Shown: positions 1 to 9,700 of the stretch, piece after piece
Numbering within the stretch: position 1 is the first letter of the stretch
Layout of the letters: each line of letters begins with the position of its first letter
From: Vermamoeba vermiformis
Lineage: Eukaryota; Tubulinea; Echinamoebida
Length of the DNA: 31,452 bases
Direction: 5' to 3'
Assembly: GCA_045837725.1 (NCBI GenBank)
Contig: JBEWZL010000111.1
Location: forward strand, 1 to 31,452
The notes under the pieces: generated by a model
What the model saw: the letters and a program-made list of their open reading frames with translations, nothing else
Databases searched by the model: none
Told to the model about the DNA's origin: nothing
Program-made: the position numbers and the translations under genes

Positions 1-42
1 TCAATAACATTAGAAGATCTAAAAACGACGTTTATCTTAAAG

Positions 43-59
43 ACTACTGAAGCAGTAGT
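43..59. other. Small hairpin in the 3' flank of copy A
   Basis: A perfect 7-base inverted repeat (ACTACTG and CAGTAGT) with a 3-base loop lies about 24 bases past the stop codon of copy A. It may simply be part of the 3' UTR; no function can be assigned. Confidence 0.4.
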
Positions 60-82
60 TTGCGAATTAATAAGGGATATCT

Positions 83-1761
83 TCAATATTCTTTGCTTTC
101 TTTACATTCTTCCTCATTCTGGATCTGTAGTGTAACGGATGCATCGTACGAAGTTTTGATCAACTTGCCTTTGTACGAATCAATATCAAACGAAGCGGTA
201 CCATTGTCTTTGACCGAGAACCGATTTTCTATTTCTTTTCCACGAATAGTCGTCGTCAAATGGAAAAAGCCAACCGCTCTGCCGTCCGTCTTATGTTTAT
301 GCGAGCTACCATCGAATCTGATTTTCAGATCCGCTCCGTTTAGTGTAACCGATTGGCCCTTCATTAACGTAAACTCTTCGTTAAAATTAACCTTTGGAGA
401 GTCAATCACTTTGATTTTAAGGTTGAATTTCGGTGCGTCATTGACAGGCGATTGGACCGACTTGCATTCAATTGAATATGCAATTGCAAATTCCTCTAAA
501 TCCTTTTCAACCATTCTGCTTAAATACCCAGTAATTTGATCTTGACCTGCGACATCCAAAGTACACCACAGATCGAAAAGTCTTGGTGGCACAAAATTAA
601 CGATTTGCATAGTGACCAATTTAGTATTATCCTTCATTCTTATAATCTCATCGAATGATAGAGTAACTTCGCCAAGTTCAACTTCACGCCTGTAAGATAG
701 ATCCGGATCAGCCTTAAAAATTCAATTTTTTTTGTTTTCACTTACGTTGTCTGCTTCTTAATTATAATAGTGGCAGCATCCTGAGTCGATCCTTGCAAAT
801 TAAAAATGAAATCTCCACGTTTGCACCATTTGTTATTATCTCCAAAAGAAACGCTTTCGATAACGTCAAACGAACTATTCCAAATAAAAAAGTCCACGTG
901 TTTCTCTCCGATCGATCCAAGAGTAAGATAATAATCCGATCCATTATGAGAGTGTTTTAATACCGTCTCAAAGTTCAGTTGTGTAGCCGCATTAAATTTA
1001 AGTTCTGCTGGAGCGGATTTGGTCGCCTTAGAGACATTGTATTTGTAGCTAAGTTCATTAGTACATTGTGCCTCGATCAAGTGGAATTTAACGTCGTATA
1101 ATCTATAAGAAGAAGCGTCAGCAAGTTGTTGTTTGAATTTTAAATCCGATCGTGTACATCCAAATTCCGTTTAATTTTAAAATTGATCTAATACTTACGT
1201 AAATGATTCCCCAACGTTTATTTCTATCGGCGCATATGTTTTGCTAGCATAACCAACCCTCATATTCACATTTCGAACGCCTTTAGTAACTGGATCGCTT
1301 CCAACGTGCGAGGGCATTATTGCGATCGTGCGACCATTATATTTTACCCACGTATGCCCTTTGAATGCTATTTGTTCTGTCGATCCGTCTTTTAAGGTTA
1401 TTGTCTCTGAAGAGCCGAGTTAGTTTCTACAGTTAATTTTCAAATTATTGTCGCAATTAAAGAATTATAATAATATATTATCATTTTAAGGAGGTGCGTT
1501 AATAAATTATGGCTTAATATTAATTTGGGGCACTGCCAGTAATTATTTTACTTTTAAAAAATACTTTAATTCAGAAAATTCCTGTTGTCGTAGGAATGCA
1601 GCCAAGAAGAAAGCAATTGCAGGTATTAATGATAATAGATTATTTTTATAATAAATAAAGCGAGCAAATATTAACCATAGCAACAATTGGTAAACAGATC
1701 ACATACTATCTTCGGCAGGAAAATTAGGTGGCCAGAAACCTTTCGTGTTTTTAATGCCCAT
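83..1761 (-). CDS. Unknown beta-rich modular protein, tandem copy A (408 aa)
   Basis: I do not recognise the family. Four exons on the minus strand (1707-1761, 1199-1406, 746-1102, 83-689) join in one frame to 408 codons. The start is the ATG at 1761, because identity with the neighbouring copy begins there (MGIKN, then FWPPNFP) and stops upstream. There is no signal peptide or membrane segment, so it is probably cytosolic. The protein looks like four alternating beta-strand modules; the last carries the cluster FDGSSHKHK followed by a GFFHLTTT strand. Many segments end in the pattern G..F.L....D...V.L.I, suggesting repeated beta-sandwich units (inference). Intron positions and phases are the same as in copy B, and exons 1-3 have identical lengths (55, 208 and 357 bases). 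The gene is followed downstream by the window edge. The gene structure is well supported; the function is unknown. Confidence 0.85.
1407..1706 (-). other. Intron 1 of copy A (300 bases), otherwise empty
   Basis: Donor GTATGT, acceptor TTCAG. The interior is AT-rich with a TATTAT-type run and holds no open frame of note. The matching intron of copy B is 3462-3722, with donor GTACGT. Confidence 0.8.
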
Positions 1762-2124
1762 CGTAGAACACTTGCAAAGACTCTTGTTCGTGTATCTTGC
1801 GAGATAAATAATCACAAAAAAAGAAAATTTGTGCCCTGATTCGAAGAAAGACCTCGTGGCCTTAAGGTGAGAAGAGTTATATTTTCAGCTTTGCTTGGTG
1901 TAACAATAGGCAAGGAAATGATATTATCACCATGACCTCGGTTCTGCGCGCAGTGTGCTATCTTTGAGGATCGCATCCGTATCGCAAAAAAAGTAAGTTT
2001 TTCGAGTGTGTAGAGCTCTTTAACGTGAGCTTAGTGGTTGAAGTCAATCGAACTTGAGAAAAGGATGATTTATTATACAAGTGTACAGTACGTTACGACC
2101 GTTCAGGGTTCGATAATAATAGCT
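1762..2124. other. Intergenic region between copies A and B
   Basis: It holds the promoter of copy A and the 3' end of copy B. I see no clear TATA box for copy A. No gene, tRNA or repeat is visible. The polyadenylation signal of copy B lies at 2069-2074. Confidence 0.6.
2069..2074 (-). terminator. Polyadenylation signal AATAAA of copy B
   Basis: AATAAA on the minus strand about 50 bases after the stop codon at 2125-2127. Confidence 0.55.
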
Positions 2125-3777
2125 CTATATTCTTTTGGTTCTTTTGTTCGGAGGCCGTGAAATGATCAACGTAACAGACTGATCGTACTTAGTTCGGAGC
2201 AACTGGCCTGCAAAAGAATCGATTTCAAATGCAGCAGTGCCGTCCTTGTTGACCGAATATCGTACTTGTGACTCTTTTCCATTTACTGTCGTTGTCAAAT
2301 GGAAAAATCCAACGGGGCCACCTCCATCAGCTTTGTGTTTATGCGAGCTACCATCGAATCTGATCTTCAGATCCGTTCCTTTGAATGTAACCGATTGGCC
2401 TTTCATTAACGTAAACTCTTCATTGAAATTAACCATCGGAGAGTCAACGACTTTGATCTCTAAATCATACTTTGGTGATTCATTCTCTGGATGTTGGATC
2501 GATTTGCATCGAACAGAATAAGTTATTGCAAATTCTTGTTTTTCTTTTTCGCGCATGTCCTTAAGATACCCAGTAATTTGATCTAGACCTGCGACATCCA
2601 ATGTGCACCACAGATCGAAGTAACCTGGATGCAAAGGTGCGATTTTAACGACTTGCATAGTAACCAGTTTATCATTATCCTTCACTCTTATAATCTCATC
2701 GAATGATAGAGCAACTTTGCCAAGTGCAACATCACGCCTAACCGAACAATTAGATCTACCGCACAAGTCATCCTTTGATCCGAAGAAACTTACGTAGTCT
2801 GTTTCTTAATATAGAGCTCAGCAGTTTCTTTCGTAGATCCCTTCAAAGTAAAAACGAAATCTCCGACTTTGAACCATTTGTTAGATCTAAAAGAGACGGT
2901 TTCAACGAGGTCTAGCACGCCATTCCAAATAAAGAACTCAACGTGTCGTTCTCCGATCGATCCAAGGGTAAGATAGAAGTAAGAATCGTTGTCGTAATAT
3001 CTCATAACTGTTTTGAAGTCAAATTGCGTCGTAGTATTTAACTGAAGGTCGACGGGATCGGATTTGACAGCTTTTGAAGCGATATGTTTGGTAGTTATGC
3101 CAGTAGGAGCGTTTTGAGCTTCATACAATTCAATTTTTACATCGAATAATCTATAGAAAGCGTATTATTAGAAAATTTGCTTGTGGCTGAAAATAAACTC
3201 GACGCAGGAAATTTTTAAATCCAGATTCGATTATTGAATGAGCCAACACTTACGTAAATGATTCTCCAACATTTACTTCTATCGGTGCGAAAGATCTGCT
3301 TGGATAACCAATGACGTAATGCGTGTAGAGAACTTCTTTGGTACGCGGATCGGTAGAATAATGAGAAGGCATAATTGCAATCGTGCGATTGTTGTATTTT
3401 ATCCAAATATGTTCATTTAACTCAAACTTTGCTGCTGGTCCATTGCCCAGAGTTATTGTCTCTGATCGGTAAGCGTCAATTCAAATGTTCTAATGGTAAA
3501 TTATTTCAACAATAAATTTATACAACTAGTTGTGAACCATATTAGTATTTGTTAATTTTTGGTTGTGGATGCGACGGTTTGATAATTTTCAATTTAATTT
3601 TTTTATAATTACTAAGTATTCTAATTCCACTCCTATTGCTTTTATTGTAAAATCCTCAACACGAGCGTATTATTTTGTAGTTAAATAATTGCTAATTGAA
3701 CTTAAGAGAGCAGATGACGTACTATCTTCAGAAGGAAAGTTCGGCGGCCAGAAAGCTTTGGAGTTTTTGATGCCCAT
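2125..3777 (-). CDS. Unknown beta-rich modular protein, tandem copy B (410 aa)
   Basis: Paralogue of the gene at 83-1761, same strand, 363 bases upstream of it. Exons 3723-3777, 3254-3461, 2794-3150 and 2125-2737 give 410 codons; only the last exon differs in length (613 against 607 bases). It begins MGIKNSKAFWPPNFP and has the same order of beta modules, the FDGSSHKHK cluster and the GFFHLTTT strand, but ends in a basic tail (RPPNKRTKRI) where copy A has an acidic one (EEECKESKEY). The introns have diverged much more than the exons, so the duplication is not very recent and both copies appear to be held by selection. It is divergently oriented from the PB1-FW-UBA gene and shares a 303-base promoter region with it. 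The function is unknown. Confidence 0.86.
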
Positions 3778-4080
3778 TGCAAATGTCCCTTTAGCGTATA
3801 GTTACCAGGGCTTGATATTGTCCCAGTGTCTCGTGTAACGGTAAGATTTATTGAAATTGGTTCGTGTTCTTTGACGAAGGTGCTCCGCGATTGGTTGGTT
3901 TAAAAATAGAATGGCCATCTAAAAATATAAAAAGGTGGCACGTATTAAGGTCATTATATAACCAACAACAGATAGATTACAACAAGAGGTGGCTTACCTA
4001 TACACCCAACCGTAAGATATCCGTTAACAAACAACAAATCCGTTTCGTACAACAACATCCGCTACTCAACACCATCAACA
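3778..4080. other. Divergent promoter region, copy B / PB1-FW-UBA gene
   Basis: A 303-base region between two divergently transcribed start codons. It carries the TATA box listed separately for the plus-strand gene; the A/C-rich stretch just before the ATG at 4081 (repeated AACAAC words) looks like a 5' UTR. No gene is seen here. Confidence 0.6.
3926..3935 (+). promoter_or_regulatory. TATA box of the PB1-FW-UBA gene
   Basis: TATAAAAAGG, a close match to the eukaryotic TATA consensus, 146 bases before the ATG at 4081. A second TATATAA at 3955-3961 is an alternative. Confidence 0.5.
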
Positions 4081-5260
4081 ATGCAAGCTTCATTTAAAGT
4101 TCAATTCAACGGCAAATTCCGTCGCTTTTCTTTGGAAGAAATGACCTTCGAGAACCTGGTCAACGAGATCGGAAAGAAATTCGGCTTGGATCGATCTGTC
4201 CTCATCGTTTCCTACCTTGACGACGAAGGTGACCGCATCAACATCAACTCCACCTTCGAGCTCAACGAGGCGGTTCAATATGCCTTGCCTGCCAAGTGCT
4301 TGAAGCTTTTGGTCGACGTGCCCAAGGCCGAAACTAGCAATGTCGAACCCTTGGTTACCGCTGCTCCAGAGGTCAAAGAGCAAAGCACCAACGAGCCTCA
4401 GCCTACTGAAGAGGAAGACACCGAGCTTACTGAAGTCGTGGTTGAGAAGAGACTTCGTCGCAAGCAACGTGTTCCCACGGCCAAGAAGTCTTTGTCCCGT
4501 CAACGAGGCCGTAAAGTTCCCAAGCGCGAGAAGACCTTGCTACGCCGAAAAGTGAACAAAATCAAGAAAGAGAAGCGTGTGACTAAAGCTCCTCGTTCTA
4601 TCAAGAACAAGAAAGTCCGTGGCCCTCGTCCATTTTTGGCACGTGTCATCGCTCACGTAAATCTCCCGACTGGTCAAGAGATCGCTCCGAATGTTGACTT
4701 CGTCAAGGCCTGGAAACTTCGCAACACTGGTACTTTGCCTTGGACTCCCGAGTTCAAAGTCGTGCGAGTATCTAAGGGCGAGAACGTATTGAACGCTCCC
4801 GACTCTGTGGTGCTCAATCGCGAAGTTGCTCCTGGCACTGAATGCGAGATCAACATTCCTTTGCGCGCTCCAAATCAGCCTGGCACTTACGAGAGTGCTT
4901 GGAGACTCGTCAATGGCGAGGGAAAACGCTTTGGTCGACGGTAAGTTCTACGACTACAATCTTTTTTTACTTGACTCATTCTAATGACTGTCTAGACTTG
5001 TCTGCAAATTAGTGGTCGTTGAAACCAACTCAACTGCTGAACAAGATCAAGACGAGGTTAGCGATAAGAAATTAAGAGCCGCTGAGCGCAAGCAACAACG
5101 CGCTGAAAAATTCGCCAAGTATGACGACCAATTGACTAAGATCCGAGCTTTGGGCTTGAAGACTACTGCTCGTCATGTTCGTCTCTTGGAAAAGTTCAAC
5201 GGCAATGTCGATCAAGTCATTGCAACTATCGCTTCAAAGAAGACCGCTAAGTTAGCTTAA
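4081..5260 (+). CDS. NBR1-like PB1-FW-UBA protein (374 aa), no ZZ fingers
   Basis: Exons 4081-4940 and 4996-5260 around a 55-base intron; the ATG sits in AACAATG. Residues 1-80 form a PB1 domain: basic strand with Lys6, Lys12, Arg14 and Arg15, and an acidic OPCA loop Y45-LDDEGD, so both interaction faces seem present (type AB). Residues 123-182 are a very Lys/Arg-rich linker that could act as a nuclear signal. Residues about 185-295 match the NBR1 'four-tryptophan' FW domain (W211, W221, W274 visible). Residues about 329-370 match a UBA domain for ubiquitin binding (LTKIRALG, then NGNVDQVIATI). Canonical NBR1 has ZZ zinc fingers between PB1 and FW and an LC3-interacting motif; I see neither. 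A role as a ubiquitin-linked scaffold or autophagy adaptor is inferred from the domains. The coding part is GC-richer than its neighbours, as in well-expressed genes. Confidence 0.88.
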
Positions 5261-5622
5261 CCAAGCTTTGGCTATTAGATCTCAACGAGCAAAGATGTTA
5301 GCTTAGATTTCGATACAGACAATAAATGAGTATTAGCCAAAAAATCTAGTAATTTATTTGATTACGAGTTAAGAGTATTTTCGTAACTATGGTCTCTGAA
5401 ATTTTCTTCCGGAAGGCAGATCTGAGCTGGATCCACGTCACAATTAGTGCCGCGTGTCTTAAAACCCTGAATATTACGCGCAGAGGAAGTGGTTGTTACG
5501 AGACACCTGTTTTTAGATTTCGGAAAAATAACTTCCGGTTTTATTGTTACGGATCTCAATCCATTTAGACAAAAAAGGGTAATTGCTTTATTACACTCCC
5601 ATTTAAATACAAGTGAACACAA
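5261..5622. other. Intergenic region before P450 no. 1
   Basis: It holds the 3' end of the PB1-FW-UBA gene and the promoter of P450 no. 1. Only a weak AT box (TTTAAATA near 5601) is seen close to the ATG. A 113-codon open frame on the minus strand here overlaps the P450 start and looks like chance. Confidence 0.55.
5321..5326 (+). terminator. Polyadenylation signal AATAAA (PB1-FW-UBA gene)
   Basis: AATAAA 60 bases after the stop codon. Confidence 0.6.
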
Positions 5623-7435
5623 ATGATCATACTTATAATCATAGCCGGAGTTTGCGTGTATATAGGCTACAAGCTCAAGAAGATTGCTGATAAATACAAG
5701 CACATCCCGGGAATTTCTATGCTCGAGTTCTTCCGGGATGCGCGAGATCTGCCTCTACGAACAGCTTTGTATAACGAAAAATTCGCCAAAATAGTAACAC
5801 CTGCCGTGACATTTGTTTTAGCGACGCATCCGGACAGCGCAAAGGTAAAATTCAATTAAATTTATTTTACGATTTTAATGTTGCATTTTAGTTCGTGCTA
5901 ACCGATACGGAAAGCTTCCCCAAGACTGAATTAGATACTTTTAAAAACTCTACGCGGATCTTCAGTAACAACATTGTGTTTTCGAACGGAGAGCAATGGA
6001 GGTGAGTGAGAGCGTTAATTTGTGTACGTTGATAATTAATTAATGTAATTAAGGCAATATCGAAACGTCTTGTCACCTCCATTCCATTTTGACGCTGTCA
6101 AGAAATGGATCCCTGACTTTTACAATTTGACTGTCGAATTGATGCAGCAGTGGGAGAAGATCTCAGATAAGCCTATTGATGTCGTTCACTGGATTCCTTT
6201 GTTCACATTAGACGTGCTCGGCGTGACAGTTCTGAGTCGAAATTTCAATGCGATGAAAGGCGAAGAAAGCGAGGACTTGGAAGCCGTTAATAATATTATT
6301 GGAAATTCAAACAAGCCTAAAATGATATTACTTGGCATGGTACGCACCAATTTACTGCCTATACTTCTCTAACCGTACTACAGCTCGAGAAAAAACTTGG
6401 GTTAAACATAGTCAAAAAAGTCAACGATTCAATCGATTACATTACTGGCTCAATGCTTGATATCATTAATGTACGTACTATCAATTTTGCATCATATAGA
6501 GCTAATCCTATTATTTTAGGCCCGTAAGGCAATGAAGATTAAAGACGGCAGTCATGCGCACTTTGATTTGATTGACGTCATGTTGAGCGCTCATGACCCC
6601 AACTGGAGCGAGAAAGAAGTAAGTACCGAGCCATATAATACATATTAGGTATCGTCTAAAATACATTTTACCTATTAGCTCGTCTCAAATGCGTTTGTCA
6701 TGTTCGTGGCTGGCCACGAAACTACCGCCACTGCACTCGGCTGGATGTTCTATTATTTAGCCACTCTGCCTGACATTCAACAGAAACTCAAAGAAGAAGT
6801 TGATCGTGTGCTTAAAGGACAACCTATTACTCAAGACAATATCAGAGAGGTACGCTTCAGATCGCTGGATCTGACCTGCAGCTCAACTTCCGGATCTAAC
6901 GTGTTTCTTTTAGCTGACATACATGAGCAACGTTATTAAGGAAAATCTTCGAATTCAACCACCTGTTTCTTACCTTCCTACTCGTGTTGTCAAGGAAGAC
7001 ATTGAATTTGAAGGAAAGATTCTTCCTAAAGGTGTAAGCAGTCATAAGACCGAAGTTATTGTAGTATATAGCTGATATCTATTGCCAGCTTCAAATAGGG
7101 CTGAACATTTACGCTATTCATCGCGACCCCAAGCTCTGGCCGGAACCGCAGAAGTTCGATCCAGAACGTTTTACAAAACCAACAGTTCCATTCAGTTTTC
7201 TTCCATTCTCATTGAAATCACGTGCATGGTGAGTACGCGAAACCTATAATATCATGTTAGTACTAACATGCTATGCGATAGTCTTGGTAACCAGTTCTCG
7301 CTTGTGGAACAGACAGTGTTTCTTGCCACACTGATGCAACATTTCAAAGTCACGTTGAGTTCTCATACTCCTGCACCAGAGGTTGGGGGTGTTAATAAGG
7401 TCGGAGATCTTAAAGTCAACTTGACTAAGTGGTAA
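5623..7435 (+). CDS. Cytochrome P450 no. 1 (462 aa)
   Basis: Haem-thiolate monooxygenase, probably anchored in the ER by the N-terminal hydrophobic segment (residues 1-17). Nine exons join in frame: 5623-5844, 5892-6001, 6054-6339, 6384-6470, 6520-6618, 6679-6849, 6914-7033, 7089-7228, 7282-7435. Visible hallmarks are the I-helix oxygen-binding motif AGHETT (279-284), the K-helix E335-x-x-R338, the DPERF motif, and the haem-ligand Cys412 in PFSLKSRACLG. The usual Gly four residues before the Cys is Lys408. Length is slightly short of the usual 480-520 residues. It is an inverted paralogue of the gene at 13276-15109. The stop codon is followed at once by AATAAA, so the 3' UTR is very short. 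The substrate cannot be read from sequence. Confidence 0.93.
7154..7340 (+). repeat. Inverted near-identical tract shared with P450 no. 2 (partner about 13371-13557)
   Basis: Exon 8 end, intron 8 and the start of exon 9 of P450 no. 1 match the minus strand of P450 no. 2 almost base for base. The first 83 bases (7154-7236 against 13557-13475) are identical, and the intron differs at only a handful of positions. Confidence 0.85.
7253..7270. other. 18-base perfect palindrome in intron 8 of P450 no. 1
   Basis: CATGTTAGTACTAACATG is self-complementary and contains the branch-point-like box TACTAAC at 7261-7267, 14 bases before the acceptor AG. The homologous intron of P450 no. 2 keeps TACTAAC but not the full palindrome. 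Confidence 0.7.
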
Positions 7436-7441
7436 AATAAA
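7436..7441 (+). terminator. Polyadenylation signal abutting the P450 no. 1 stop
   Basis: AATAAA begins on the base after the stop codon TAA (7433-7435). Confidence 0.45.
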
Positions 7442-7570
7442 AACTATTTCGAGATCAGTTCGGCAAAGAAAATTCAGACCATTTTCTCCGCTCAACAGCG
7501 ACAAAAATATCTTGCGCGCTCGGTCATTTATATTTACGTACAGAATCGAAGACCACGTGCGAGACTGAGA

Positions 7571-9376
7571 ATGGTAAGAGTTAAAACAAGACGTATTTGT
7601 TTGAAAATTTGTCTACGTGCTTGGCTGATCTCAGAGCGTCTCTGTTCAATCAAATTAATTTCATTAAAATATTTGCACAATAATAGATATTTTTTTATTT
7701 ATATTATCAAACGAGAATTAATAATAAAAGTTAATTATTTTCTCATCTAGGAATCATTGCCTCCAGAGATTTTAGAACATTTGTTCACGTTTTTAGATGG
7801 ACCAAATGAGCGATCTGCACGATTAGTCAGCTTATTATGGTTTAAATCGGTCAAGATTTCACAATTCAAGTTTAACGATCTTGGTCCTAATATTTTTTCT
7901 TGGCTTATGAATCGTTTATCGAAGTATAACTATCCACTCGATATATCAATGCATATTATACCACGTAGTGTATCAACAAAACAGTTTATCGATCAAATAT
8001 GCCGACTTACACAACTCAAATCCGTTCAGATCAACCCACGCTCATTAGCACAAGATAGCGACGAAGATTATTGGCTGAAATTATCAACATTGATCAATTT
8101 AGAGAGCTGGAAAGTTATAGGATCCTGGGGATATGAGCTATTAAGCAAGTTTCCTCGACTTAAGAAGATCCACTTGCCAAATCTAACTTGCCTGCCTAAT
8201 AATAGGTTACAACTTGAAGAATTATCAGTCGATATTAAACAAAGAGTCGATTTGATAGCAAAATTACCTTGCTCATTAAATTCGTTGAAATTAACATTCG
8301 AAGCAACATCCGAAGACCACGATCTGAACCATTTAACCAATTTGACGCAACTTAATATTGCAAATAAGAACGATTCGTATGGAGGAATTGATATCAGAAA
8401 TATTACATCGCTCCAAAGCCTTCGAGTATCAAGTTTGAACATACCGTACATCCACAAAAATGTAAATCTGACAGAGCTCCATTTCTACATGGATCCATAC
8501 GAGTTTCTAAATACAGTAGATATATTAGAAGAGATTAGACCATTAACAAGGCTACAGTGCTTGTCATTACAGGAGTCAATTGCCTGCAACGCAAGCTCGA
8601 ATCCATTTTCAACTCACTCCAGACTGACTTACTTATCCTTAAAAGTAACAGGGGATTTATCACTATTATGCGATTCAATTAAGGAACTTCATTTGTATAT
8701 TTCCAACAGTTTTGATCATGAAAGTTTGACGCATCTAACAAATCTCGAAACTTTGAGTCTTTTCGAAGCTTCCAAGAGTACAGATTATTCCAAATACGGA
8801 AATTTCATAAATAGCTTTACGAAATTGAAGCATTTGCAACTTAACATCTCCGATGACATAGAAGAAAATATTCGATTAGAAAGTATTTCAAATTTGACAG
8901 ATCTCGAACAGCTAACGTTGAGAAGAGCAACATTACAGTCAAATGATTACATATACCTCACAACTTTACAAACGTTGCAAATAGAAGCAGCAGATCTGCC
9001 TGACGAAGGCTTTAATAATTTGTCGCACTTGAAAAATCTTACTCAGCTGCAGTTATACGTTGTTTACGACAATAATACAAATTTAGCAAAAAAGAAAATA
9101 GATTACAGTGTAATTTCACAACTGCCGCTTAGAAAACTGATTTCTTGGCCAGGCATCGAAGAAACGAATCTGATCCAAAGTGTCGCCAAATTGACACGTC
9201 TTTATCGTTTAGGAATTTCGCAAATTAATAGTGAAGATGAAGTGCTCATGCTGACTCATTTGCAGCATTTGCGACACTTGGAGGTCTACACAGAATCGAG
9301 GGTCAGCTCAACGTTTACACGATTGACGCAACTTGAAACTTTTCCGCATCAGCTGAAACGGTACCGAACATATTAA
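7571..9376 (+). CDS. F-box / leucine-rich-repeat protein (542 aa)
   Basis: Probable substrate-recognition subunit of an SCF ubiquitin ligase. Exon 1 contributes only the ATG at 7571-7573, directly followed by the donor GTAAGA; a 177-base intron (7574-7750) ends in CATCTAG and exon 2 (7751-9376) starts GAA TCA TTG. This gives MESLPPEILEHLFTFLDG, a good F-box start (residues 3-40, with the later LVSLLWFK segment). The rest is irregular leucine-rich repeats of about 22-28 residues with many L..L.L and LTHL or LTNL units, likely a horseshoe that binds the target. The short exon 1 is inferred: the only other in-frame start in exon 2 at this place is a TTG. The gene is AT-rich compared with the eEF1A-like gene downstream. 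The target protein is unknown. Confidence 0.82.
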
Positions 9377-9700
9377 AAGTATCATAGTTAAGCAATTTGC
9401 CAGATGTTTTTGAAAAGAAAATTAATCACGCGATTGAAACTACAAAAAAAACTAGGCAGTGATTGATTTGTTAAACTTTTGTTCAATTTAAATGTCTCAA
9501 TAAAAGCAGCTTCTTATTGAATGTATGTTCGTTGTCCTAATAATCAGTTAGTATCAGCTTAATCTACTACCCGAATGACATTTTAAAATTAAACAACAAA
9601 AAGTGTCAAATTCGTAATTATTCAAACCTTTAACCCCTTAACAAAATAGCAACAAGTCCCGAAACATACTTTTTTCTGTAATCGAATCATATTTAGCTCG
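9377..9700. other. Intergenic region between the F-box and eEF1A-like genes
   Basis: It contains the 3' UTR of the F-box gene and the promoter of the next gene. No TATA box, RNA gene or repeat is seen. Confidence 0.55.
9499..9504 (+). terminator. Polyadenylation signal AATAAA (F-box gene)
   Basis: AATAAA 122 bases after the stop codon. Confidence 0.55.

Larger units (their letters stand above)
83..3777 (-). repeat. Tandem gene duplication
   Basis: Two head-to-tail copies of one four-exon gene. The three introns sit at the same codon positions with the same phases (1, 2, 2). Introns 3 are both 56 bases, introns 2 are 96 and 103, introns 1 are 300 and 261. Coding exons align without gaps except in the last exon. 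Confidence 0.9.

Noticed and set aside
60-539. 159-codon plus-strand open frame
   Set aside because: It is antisense to the well-supported last exon of copy A, with no recognisable content.
4090-4503. 137-codon minus-strand open frame
   Set aside because: It is antisense to the PB1 and linker coding region; codon structure explains it.
8068-8457. 129-codon minus-strand open frame
   Set aside because: It is antisense to the leucine-rich repeats of the F-box protein.
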